Below are positions 7,625-17,377 of a DNA stretch of 24,593 nucleotides, piece after piece. The position numbers and the translations under genes were made by a program. How positions within the stretch are numbered: position 1 is the stretch's first letter; each line of letters starts with the position of its first letter. Where the stretch lies: NCBI GenBank assembly GCA_025201365.1, contig JAIXMF010000198.1:1-24593 (forward strand), read 5' to 3'. The notes beneath the pieces were generated by a model that was given only the letters and a program-made list of their open reading frames with translations, searched no databases and had not been told where the DNA came from. Source of the stretch: Syncephalis plumigaleata. Its lineage: Eukaryota; Zoopagomycota; Zoopagomycetes; Zoopagales; Piptocephalidaceae.

Positions 7625-9955
7625 TTACCAGCCATTCTCTTTGGCCATTCTTAGAGCTGTTCCTGATCGCAGTTCATTTGCATCAGCGGTGAATGGTACA
7701 TAGACTCGTCTTCCATTGCTGTGGCTGTTACTATTACCGTTACTGTGGTTGCTATTGAGTAAATGTGAGCTAATTGACCAGCGTTTCGTGCTACCACGAC
7801 GTGATCCCTGTTTACGTCGATCTTGTTGCTCGACCCATTCTAGGAATCTTGGATAAGTGTTCAAATACATAAGCATGAGGATTTCACTCATGGCCGGTTG
7901 TAGCATGTCGGCGTGCAGTTCATTTCGCTTGAATTGTCGTAACAAATCACGACGTACTTGATGCGATAGATTGAGCTCGTATTCCGCATCTGGTTCGAGG
8001 AATAGCTTATAAATCTCTCGTAGACCATGTACCAATTCATCAGGTAATGCAGCACTTGCATCTGGCATAGTAGTAGTAGTACTGCTAATACCATCAACGT
8101 GATCATGGCAGATATCGCTATCAGGAGATGAAGGTTGCTGATAGTACGACGAATGTAATTGCTGCTGATAAGGATGATCATTCAGGTAAGAAGTGGATGA
8201 TACAACTCTAGCTGGATTCATAGTAGCAGTAGCAGTAGCAGCACTATTACTATTACTAGCAATAGCTACCGTGGATGATGGTTCACGTAGTATTTGATTG
8301 GCTATACCGCTAGAACGGGATAGTGCCAATTTCTTGAGACTATTACTATTACTATTGTTGTTACAATTATTCTTACTATGTGACGACTGATGATGATGAT
8401 GATGATCATTATGAACACTGCTGTTGTAATAAGTGAGAATGGCATCTTCGTCGTAGCCACCTCCACCTAGGGTGGGTGTCTCTGATATTTGAGAGGAACG
8501 GCTAAAGGAACGACTATGAACAAGATCCGGTGAAAATACAGATGAACTCTCCGTGAACTCGGAATTAGGCAGGGATGCCGCAGGAAGTTGATGCTCGTTA
8601 ATGCCTTCGACGGATGTCTCGGGAATCGGTTCAAGTAGTTCATGCTCATTCTCCTTTTTGTAATAAGAAGCAGGTGAACGATAATGATGCTGGTGTAGAT
8701 GAGCGGCGGCAAATCGATCGACTTGCAAACGCATGACTTCTTCGTAGAATAGAATATTCTCCACGGAAAAGTCACGTACCGAGTAGAGACGGAATTCACG
8801 ACGCCAAATAGGATCATCGAGTAGCATTTTAAATTCGGCCACTCCTTGAATACGCTCCAGTGAGCTACAACTATTTCGTCGAATATTGCCTCTGATATGA
8901 CGCTCGGTTAGCCATGCGGGACGTGCCACCGTCCATAGATGAGCGATAAGCGTACCGATGACCAACCACATGGCTGCCGGGAACATGTCATCATTGTCGA
9001 AACCGAACCATTTAAACAGGAAATAAAGGATAAAGAATGCTAGACCGATACCCTGGCCCAAGTAGAGTTCTTTACGAATACCGTAGGCATCGTGAATGCC
9101 ACGCGCATGATACACAATAAATGGTGCGGCGATAATAATATAGAGACCGCATGAAATCCATAAGGGCAGGTAGGCCGCCGAATGATTGCAACGACCTAGT
9201 TTCACGGGAATCAACGTGAATTCCATGGGATAGCGTAGTTGCATCGCCAGTGTCAACACGACATGTATCAAGAGTAGTGCACCGATCGCCAGGCATAGGG
9301 CACGCGTGGTGAAACGACGTCTATATGCCAACGACCAATGACAATGGGAGGGGACATTATCGAACGAGTTTACCTTGGGACGTGTTTCGGATGACTCGGA
9401 TGTCGTCAATACGACATGATGATGCATGTCCATCGAGAATGTTTCATTACGAGGCATACTCCAAGAGTTAAGCTTGGACGCGACCATTTTCTCCGAATCT
9501 TGTAGTCCGGATAGGACGGTCGTGGCATTTAATCCGTTGTAATTACGCATGGGAAGTGTACGTAGATCGATGGCCTCTAAGCGTGCCTCGCTAAGTCGAT
9601 ACATGAAAACGACACGAGCGAGACGGGCGAAGATCGTTAACATGTAAAGAGGATAGATGAGCGCGGGTATCCAGAGCATAATGAAACACGGGTAGTTGTA
9701 GTAGTTGAGCACTTTAGTCAAATGCAACACACTAACCACGGCATTGGCCACCACATTGAGTAGGGTGAGTGGCACATCACGATTATAAATGATCGGATGA
9801 TGACGTCGATAGAAGAAGTGAAGGGTGGTACCAAGAATGACCACTAAGATGATGGGTATTATAGAGAAATAAATGATCTGACGAGTATCGTCAAAGATCG
9901 ATATATTCATCTCTTGTTCTAGCGACGTCACGCTCGCTTTATTGGATGTAACCAT
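7625..9955 (-). CDS. 7TM receptor fused to an RGS domain, paralog B (RGS residues intact)
   Basis: A single-exon 776-residue protein with the same architecture and orientation as the gene at 3897-6458. Seven hydrophobic segments lie at about 27-48, 62-80, 90-112, 218-240, 262-283, 300-318 and 326-347. The TM3-TM4 loop is shorter than in paralog A (about 105 residues). The RGS domain begins at about 370, including FRLYSVRDFSVENILFYEEV. About 220 residues of His-, Asn-, Ser- and Thr-rich low complexity (415-636) interrupt it. It resumes at 637-712 with IYKLFLEPDAEYELNLSHQ and LNTYPRFLEWVEQQ. The asparagines matching RGS4 N88 (in VEN) and N128 (in ELNLS) are both present, and YPRFL matches the end of the fold, so Galpha GAP activity is plausible. 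Likely role: plasma-membrane sensing coupled to G-protein shut-off. Compositional simple-repeat codons (CAT, AAC, AGC runs) explain the insertion. Confidence 0.88.
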   Translation of the reverse strand: MVTSNKASVTSLEQEMNISIFDDTRQIIYFSIIPIILVVILGTTLHFFYRRHHPIIYNRDVPLTLLNVVANAVVSVLHLTKVLNYYNYPCFIMLWIPALIYPLYMLTIFARLARVVFMYRLSEARLEAIDLRTLPMRNYNGLNATTVLSGLQDSEKMVASKLNSWSMPRNETFSMDMHHHVVLTTSESSETRPKVNSFDNVPSHCHWSLAYRRRFTTRALCLAIGALLLIHVVLTLAMQLRYPMEFTLIPVKLGRCNHSAAYLPLWISCGLYIIIAAPFIVYHARGIHDAYGIRKELYLGQGIGLAFFILYFLFKWFGFDNDDMFPAAMWLVIGTLIAHLWTVARPAWLTERHIRGNIRRNSCSSLERIQGVAEFKMLLDDPIWRREFRLYSVRDFSVENILFYEEVMRLQVDRFAAAHLHQHHYRSPASYYKKENEHELLEPIPETSVEGINEHQLPAASLPNSEFTESSSVFSPDLVHSRSFSRSSQISETPTLGGGGYDEDAILTYYNSSVHNDHHHHHQSSHSKNNCNNNSNSNSLKKLALSRSSGIANQILREPSSTVAIASNSNSAATATATMNPARVVSSTSYLNDHPYQQQLHSSYYQQPSSPDSDICHDHVDGISSTTTTMPDASAALPDELVHGLREIYKLFLEPDAEYELNLSHQVRRDLLRQFKRNELHADMLQPAMSEILMLMYLNTYPRFLEWVEQQDRRKQGSRRGSTKRWSISSHLLNSNHSNGNSNSHSNGRRVYVPFTADANELRSGTALRMAKENGW

Positions 9956-10144
9956 AATAATAATAATTTATAATATTGCTTATGAATCGGGATGGTGTCA
10001 AAAATAGTAATAGATAAATGTATATATATGGTTATATGGTTATGTTGTTGTTGTTGTTGTTATAGTCGTTATTGTTGCGGTTGTGGTTGTTGTGGTTATC
10101 GCAATTATCGTAAGCGATAATGTATAATTTGATATTGTCGTCGA

Positions 10145-10178
10145 TTATAATGTGAGTGTGAAACGCTTATGCATTGAA
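10145..10178 (-). promoter_or_regulatory. Leader element of paralog B with a 9-codon upstream ORF
   Basis: The counterpart of the element at 6704-6817. On the coding strand ATG (10174) starts MHKRFTLTL and stops at TAA (10147-10145). The paralog's frame starts MGKRV at the matching ATG. The element lies about 190-220 nt upstream of the main start, with a CAA-rich block between. A conserved uORF or protein-binding site is inferred. Confidence 0.3.
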
Positions 10179-10452
10179 TGCGTTTTTTGTCTAAAGGAAA
10201 ATTGAATATCAATTGAAAAACGCAACTAAAGCTAGAGAGAAATCGAGAGAGAGAGAGAGAGAGAGAGAAAGAAGGGACACAGTTTAAAAGCAAGAATGTG
10301 CTGTAGGCAATCGCCGTCAACGGCGCTTTACGTTTGCTGTTTGAATAAAAGTGGACAAGAAAATTCGTTATTATACGCGCTCTACATAGACGACAGCGCA
10401 CAATGTAGCAGACTAGCGACTGACTACAGTTTATCGTTAAGCGATGGTTAGT

Positions 10453-10485
<33 letters not shown>

Positions 10486-10747
10486 TAAGTGCGTAAACAA
10501 GTAAGTAAGCGAAAGAGAAAGAAAAAGAGAAAGGCAATCAGATTAATTGAGAGCAAAAAGACGAAATCAGCAAGTAAAATAACACAGCGACAGTAGTTGG
10601 CAATGGATAAACAAGCGGAGCTGAGAGTATATGAGTGTGTCTGTCTCAATAACCGGTAGACAATTTAGTGGTTGGTGATTCTTATTTAATTCAATAGACC
10701 ATGAGGTACTGCTACTTTTCTTTTTTATGAGCAACCGCCTAGGAGAC

Positions 10748-10824
10748 TGTCTTTCTCTCTCTTTTCTCTTCTCTCTCTTCTCTTCTCTCTCTTCTCTTCT
10801 GTCTTTCTCTTTCTCTCTCTCGCT
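10748..10824. repeat. Long polypyrimidine/polypurine (CT)n-type tract
   Basis: About 75 nt of nearly pure C/T on the plus strand, built from imperfect CTCTCTTCTCTT units. Mirror-symmetric tracts like this can form triplex DNA. There is no gene start within 450 nt on the strand it would serve. Confidence 0.7.
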
Positions 10825-11285
10825 TTTTTACTACTACTGCTTTTGTATATCGGTGTTTGAGCTGTGTATAGTTTTAAACATACGGAATTAGACACGGGGT
10901 GTCAATCACAATATCGTCGGGTTTTCTGGAATGTACTACGCGTGGCATTTCCTAATTCGGATTAAGGAAACCTAGATGGCAAGTATGGACACGAGCATTG
11001 ATAATTGAATTACTCGAGCGGGAAATAGAACGCCACTATTCGCATATACCGTATGTGCACACATAAGAAAGAGAAAAACGGAATAGGAATATTGACTAAA
11101 GGAAAACAATCATACCGTATTCATAATGATTATAGCTGTCACCTTTCATCATCATCATCATTATCATCTATAATGACATACAAATTATTATGAAAAGAAA
11201 TAGCTTTCATAATAGTATCCATTATAATGATGTAATTGAACTAAAACGAGAGTGCGTGTGAGAGGGATGATTATCATGTCACGTA

Positions 11286-13645
11286 TTACAAGGTTTCATC
11301 TTCGAATGTACGCCACACAATTTGCAGTCGACTGATAAATCGATCCACCTCGCCTTTCGACATACCCTGTGCTGCAGCTACTGTCATGTAGGGACAGCTG
11401 CAGACGTGTGTCGACACCTCCTTCAATGGCTCAATTGGTAATGTACTTGTTAGAGATACAGATGCTCCTGGATGATATACATCCACATGAGCACCATAGC
11501 CTATAAAGTGGTACCGTTCAATGGACTTGTTATCGATGCCTGATATAACCCTGTAACATGATTGCAGCCATTTGACCAATAGATTTATTAGCTTTCGTAC
11601 AACCATGACAGTAACTACAATATATACCTTGCACCGGTCACTCGATGACCGAACAGCATTGCGCCTAAACTGGTAATTGAACGCTTCTTGCCTAATAAAG
11701 GTTCAAGTGATAGAGCTGGTGAAATGATTTCGGTATTACAACATTAGTAATCGACTAAGCGATAGAAGAAGGAGAGCGGGAATGAGATAGAAAAGTGCCA
11801 TATCATATCTACTCAAGCGTTGGTCATTTGCACTTACCCATAGATATATCATTGTGTGGTGTGGCTAATACGCGAGTACCAAGTTTATCGGCCAGTATTG
11901 ATAGTTGTTCATGTAAATAGGTGTATACTTGCTAATGGATAATAGCATAGCATGGTATAGTATACAGCATTTGTGTATCGTTAGTAGTCTATTTCCCTAA
12001 TTGTATACGTATATCACACAGTGTAGTGAGTGGTACCTTTCGATCGTCCAATAGCCTTCGATATCCATCTTCCCCGAGTGTGAGCAACGTGATGAACACG
12101 TCTAGAATTGGCGTTATTGCTGCACGACCGGGATATGATTTTGCCACGTTAGACAAAAGCTCGGTATTTGGGCTGAAAATAATGGCACCACCCACCTAGA
12201 TGGATGAACGTCAATAAATGCTCGTATATACCATTGTTATTAATCAGTTACCGGAACTAGAAAGTTTTTATCAGTGCTTTGAACGACAAGCAGCGATGGC
12301 GTACTCGTAGTTTTGGTACGCATATGACGAGCAGCCTCGTTAATTGCATTCATACAACGACGTGATTGCACGCCATATGCATTATTTACCAGATGAGGTA
12401 GATCAAATTGTGCGCATAACTTAGAGATAGCGGTTAAACTGTACAAACTAGATAAATAATTGGACTATGCAGCAGTAGAAACAATAGGAACTTACTTATC
12501 AGGAATACGTGGTGCAAAACAGCTGGTAGTCGATAGGATGCATACAATGTTCTCGGGTCCCACATCATTGATATGCTTCTCGAGTAGATCAATATCCGTG
12601 CATACTTGATCACCATCAATACGATTTGCCACAATCACAGGCACTAGACCTAACTCGTAGTGATATTAGTAAGTATATATTATAGATATATATATCGGTA
12701 TAGTACCAGTGCTTACCTGCTGCAAGAATGGCTTTAAATGCCGACTTTTGATCAATACGTGGCCATAGCACGTAACGAGCATTGGGACGTTGTTGATGCA
12801 ATGTCGTCAAACACAACGAGATAGCCATACCAGTAGCTATAGGTACCACTAAGGAGGCACGGGCTGCCAACTTGGAAACACCTATATACGTGTGTGTGTG
12901 TGTGTGTGTGCGTATAGCATAGATAGCAATAGCGATGAAGATGAAGATCGAATTGTAAAGTGTGATTAACAGAAAGCACGCGGCTTAGATAGACTTGCCT
13001 GCAATGCGCAACGCGTGCAGCATAAGGGCATTGGTGAGACGCTGTACTAGAGACGATCCCGCTGCTTTTGGTTGCACCTCCATGATATCTCCTGAACGAC
13101 CAATACCATGACTAAATCTAGTAGAATAGCATTGATAGGAGACATGATAAACATCGCGGATCAAATAAATATCATTGCATAGATACTAGACTAGTAGGTA
13201 TACCCCTACGTAACATGTTATCGCGCTATCACTTACCCGTAGTGACGACGAGCGACCAGTGCACTGATAACACGACCTTCACGCTCTCCAACACCAACGC
13301 TTTCTGGTTGGTTGGTGGAAGCGTAGTAGTGGTGGTGATGGTGGTTACCAATGAGTAAGTATATGCATGAATCTACCAGTAACGCGATCTATTTTTGAAT
13401 GACTTACGGTCAAAATTATTGGAATCCATGCCGGCCAACTCGGCCAATAGCCAGACGATATCGGATTCGGACCAACCGGTGGACGGTAGAGCACGCTGAG
13501 CCAGTAGAGTGCGCATACGCGCTACACGCGTGTTCCGCGCAGAAACAGCCTGCGAAACATGACCGGACGCACGCTCACCCAGTATATCACTAACTAGTTT
13601 CTGTAGTTGTGATGCCTCCATTAGAATGACTGCTACTATGCTCAC
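11286..13645 (-). CDS. SEPSECS: O-phosphoseryl-tRNA(Sec):selenocysteinyl-tRNA synthase (SepSecS), 10 exons
   Basis: This PLP enzyme converts O-phosphoseryl-tRNA[Sec] and selenophosphate to selenocysteinyl-tRNA[Sec], the last step of eukaryotic selenocysteine synthesis. Exons, read 5'-3' on the minus strand: 13645-13408, 13303-13237, 13117-12999, 12881-12717, 12649-12496, 12438-12252, 12195-12037, 11931-11838, 11715-11628, 11550-11286. They sum to 1536 nt and 511 residues (503 from the second ATG at 13621); human SepSecS is about 500. All phases join without a frame error. Family blocks run in order: [36 protein letters not shown] (102-123, with phosphate-binding R109 and Q117); [50 protein letters not shown] with the PLP lysine K305; YPGRA (R334); [13 protein letters not shown]; and VTGAR. 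Intron 3 is GC-AG and the other eight are GT-AG. All catalytic residues are present, so the enzyme should be active, implying that the organism makes selenoproteins. Confidence 0.95.
12882..12998 (-). other. GC-AG intron 3 of SepSecS, containing a (CA)n run
   Basis: On the coding strand the donor is GCAG|GCAAGT and the acceptor TATATAG|GTG. Joining here gives [21 protein letters not shown], matching the family across the junction. A GT dinucleotide run (plus strand 12890-12910) sits near the acceptor. Length is 117 nt. Confidence 0.8.
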
Positions 13646-13683
13646 TACTAGTAATTAGCTAGACGTGACTAAAACGAACAAGA

Positions 13684-13735
13684 TAGAGGGAGATAGAGAG
13701 AGAAAGGAAGGCAAGGCAAGGCAAGGAAAGAATAA
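13684..13735 (-). promoter_or_regulatory. Coding-strand pyrimidine tract upstream of SepSecS
   Basis: The plus strand is GA- then GGCAA-repeat rich, 40-90 nt upstream of the SepSecS start at 13645. It has the same relative position as the tracts before the secreted-protein gene and the other genes. It is the likely core promoter or transcription-start region, by inference. Confidence 0.35.
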
Positions 13736-15133
13736 ATTGCGTATATTCACGTGAATTTACTTGATAGAATGAGTGAGTCAATGTCATCAATAGGCTATCA
13801 TCCATTGCTTACTTATCGTGTAATGTCTCTATCCACATTATTCTACAATGACTATCGAACAATATGCCATCTACAGGTTTATCGATGAATATGCATCATG
13901 GTAGATCTTCTTATCCACTAGAGTCAATGGTACATTGTAACTTGTTAGCCTGCTCATTGCCAATTAGGGTAGTGACACTAGTAGACACATACATACATAC
14001 ATACATACGAATGCAGACTATACGCTAATGAATGATCCTTTTCTGATACATCACTATTTGTGGTATAGTCAAGGTATAGAACTGACATTGATGGTTATCT
14101 TAATAGCATGTTATGATTAATAAGTAGAATAATAATAAGTAAATGTCAGTTGTGGAAAAGGAGTTATCGCTCATCTATCGTGTCGTATTTATTTCGTCAT
14201 CAATTACGTAGTTCTTTGTAATGTCACAACACGTTCAAACATTTGCATTGGCATGACGTTTATTGTGTTATCTGCTTATCCGCCAACTACACCTACACGC
14301 GTATTTTCATTGGTGTCACTCGTTTATCCCAACTCTATTTATGCTAAATGCCGATCATCGGCAACCAACGGAGAAATATGCCGTGTCAACCAAGCAGTAT
14401 TACTTCAGATGGTAATTGCAGTGATCATACACCATTACACAAGGAGATAGACAAATAGGTAGATAGATAGATAGAAATAGGACGAAGGGAATGGAAAAAA
14501 AGAAAGAAAGAAGGCGAGTACGCAAAGGCAACGTGATAATAATGCACTAACGTACACATTGATACAAGACGAGGCTAGTACTACTACTACTATACCTGTA
14601 ACTATAGGTCATCTACCTCATACATACCACCATTAGTCCTATGATAGAGTGTAGACATACCCTCACACACACTCACACTAGTACGTATGTACATATGTGA
14701 ATGAGTGACGTGCATTACTTTTTATTCCGCGTTTATCCGTACCTATTACGGATTCTACCGCTGTTATCATTCATAGACATGTAACATGCTAGCAATGGAC
14801 TGTCATGCTTGATGATAGGCTCTATAGTCAGTCATGCAAGTCAAGTTAGTGATGCTCAACATTGTCCCATATCATTTTCATGCCATTTCATTGGATGACG
14901 GGTCTTCCACGTTGTGCAGATTCGTTTGTGAGGTGTGTGTGTGTGTGTGTGTGTGATTGTTCCATTGCCCTGTTCTATATTCATCACGCAAGAGTAACCA
15001 TTTTATACGCTCGCCTGATATTAACCCACGCAAGCATTGGTGCCACGAAACGCATGGGCCAAATCACATCCATAGTCATCAATGGTACATGAGCGTGAAG
15101 AAGAATACAGACACACAGACACGCAGACACAGG

Positions 15134-15149
15134 CATGGATGCATCCATG
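15134..15149. repeat. Perfect 16-bp palindrome
   Basis: CATGGATGCATCCATG reads identically on both strands, within noncoding DNA beside a CAGACA repeat. It could be a dimeric transcription-factor site or chance. Confidence 0.6.
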
Positions 15150-17377
15150 TTCATTGGTGTCCTATATGATCTCTCCTATATATAAAATAAATAGTAATAC
15201 AACTGGGGTTCTACACTGCTCATCCGACGGTTACCACTTCTTGCTTTGTACTTGCTCGAGCGCATCTTTATTTTTTCTTTTCGTTTTCTTCTTCTTCATT
15301 TCTCCTTTGCTGGTCTAGTGAATTATCTCTTTTTTGTGTAGCTCAAGTTCTACTTGCTATTTGTGTTAGCCATCGCAATAGTATAGCAATATTATAGCAG
15401 CCATCGTTGTTTTATTTATCTCATTTCTCTCTCTCTCTCTATCTCTCTTTCTTTTGCTATCATATCTATAGATTGATGCATTATTAGTTTTTCTTTATTG
15501 CTTATCTATCATTTACATCTTTATTATTATTGTTAGTGCCATCATCATCATTATCATCATCATCATCACGGTTATTGTTATTGTCCCTTATTATCGACAT
15601 TGGTAGCATCACTGTCATCATTTACGTGTCGTATGTACTTTATATGAGATATTGTATATACAACACATATCATTGTCGTATCAACCAATATTACAATAAC
15701 TACGTATAACCAAGACAGCTATATCTTTTATATATATTTACTATTATTGCTTATAGGTAAGTGTAGTGGTAGTTATCGACCGATAAACAATGTTACTTGC
15801 TTGGATCTCCGCCCAGTCCTAGTCGTCATTATCGTCATTATCATCATTGTTATTGTTGCTATTGTTATTGTTGTTGCTATAGTCAGCGTATGTATGTCTA
15901 CATGTATACACGTATGTATGTATGTATTACCATTATCTTCACTTTATTTGTCGTCATTGCTACTTTAAAAAGGGGCGATACGCACTTTCTATATTCTATG
16001 TCGTCGTCGTTGTCGTTGTCGTCGTGTGTATACACTTACTCCCTCACGCACTCACTCACTCCATCTCTTCTGTATTCTCTCTCTCTTTTCTTCTTGCTCT
16101 TATTGTAACGTACTTGCTTTTCGTGCTTTCTTCTCCGTTGAAACACATTAGCTTATTCGTGTTCGTTATTTGAGTACCATTGGAATGGTAAGTAAAGTGT
16201 CATGCAAGATCATGATAATCCCTCTCCCTCTCTCTCTCTTTCTCTCTTTATATATACATGTATGATCATCACTCCGTCTTCTATTACGTTAGTGACCAGT
16301 GTCGGCCTATAAAAATACACTCGACTCGTTTTCCTATTTCCATTCATCGACACTTGAACACTTACCCGTACTTTCCCTTTCCCCTTTATGCAGCTATCCA
16401 TATACGCATACGCATACACACACGCACACGTATATAGATACACGCATATATACATACCTACACGAGTGTTGCCAAGACATTCGTTTTTAGACAATTCCCT
16501 TCGCTGTAATGCCAGTGGTATTAGTGGAAAGTAGAAATCGTTTCGGCTTAATAGAACGTGCACTTTATCCGTTTCTCTCTCTTTCCCGTTCCCTATATTG
16601 GGCAAGAAGCAATTAGTTCGTTTCCATTTTAATGCTCAATCATTATTTATAGGAGTTGCTCTAATGGTTGTTAGCTAGTTTGTGAGATTCACAAATTTAC
16701 TGCATTTTCATATGCTATATTTTTATCTTTTATTTACTTTATGCTTTCATTGTTATCGCGGCATTTCCCGTTTACTTTACCTATCATCTCGTTATTTACG
16801 CATTACACTAGAAGATTATTGATAGTTGCAACTTCTCCACGCTTATCTTCTTCCTCCTAGTTGGCTATCGGTTCCAACATTGGATAATCGTTCTTTTTAT
16901 TGACAATTATTGCTGCGTATCTCTCTTCCTCTCTTTCTCTCGTTGCTATCAGTGGCCCCATAACCACATACCTCCTTACCATCACCATTCTTGCCATAAG
17001 ATAGCGCATACTTTTATTCATACCATTGGTTGTGCCTTCCCTTGCAGATCCTTCTTCTCCTTTTCCCTGCTCTCCAACAAATTCACGCCGCGCGTGACGT
17101 TGGAGAACCTTCCTTTAGTGCTCGCATCCTATGCACTACGCACTACGGACTACATACCTTAACAGCATCACATCACATCCGCATCACATCATCTTTCAAT
17201 TCACTTGTCTTCTTCGCTCTTTCTTCACATATCACAACTATTACACTCATTTACGGTCATTCTAACGGTTACTTGATTGATTCAACTCTTCTATAGCGTT
17301 CATACTTGTGGTTCTCTGTTCATAGCCGTTGCAAGAAGTTCTGCACTCTATTTCATTCCAAGTACTACTAGCACACT

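Larger units (their letters stand above)
9956..11285. other. Intergenic region upstream of 7TM-RGS paralog B
   Basis: No coding sequence is supported. On the coding (minus) strand the leader holds a CAA-repeat block (10041-10099) and CT repeats at 10229-10275 and 10455-10487. Beyond these is a pyrimidine tract of the other strand (10748-10824) and an ATC/ATT zone (11145-11170). The last roughly 100 nt are the 3' side of the SepSecS gene. The frames within it are simple-repeat artefacts. Confidence 0.6.
13646..17377. other. 3.7-kb gene-poor region between SepSecS and the ECL1-like gene
   Basis: The two flanking genes diverge from here. I found no homology-supported gene, tRNA or rRNA. Contents: a purine tract (13684-13735; CT-rich on the SepSecS strand), CATA repeats (13987-14010), GATA repeats (14458-14478), a GT run (14933-14955), CATCAT repeats (15540-15569), CT repeats (15423-15455, 16220-16248) and a perfect 16-bp palindrome (15134-15149). 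From about 15200 to 17350 the plus strand is strongly pyrimidine-rich, and the open frames there are low-complexity artefacts. Splice-like GTAAGT sites at 15757 and 16188 could belong to a spliced 5' leader, but I cannot show it. Confidence 0.6.

Noticed and set aside
14253-14450. Plus-strand open frame ending near a GTAATTGCAG splice-like site
   Set aside because: At 65 codons it has no recognisable motif and no joining exon, and it lies in repeat-rich spacer.
15747-16173. Overlapping plus-strand open frames rich in Val/Ile/Ser
   Set aside because: They are translations of GTC/ATT/CTC simple repeats in several frames, with no domain, splice support or consistent codon pattern.
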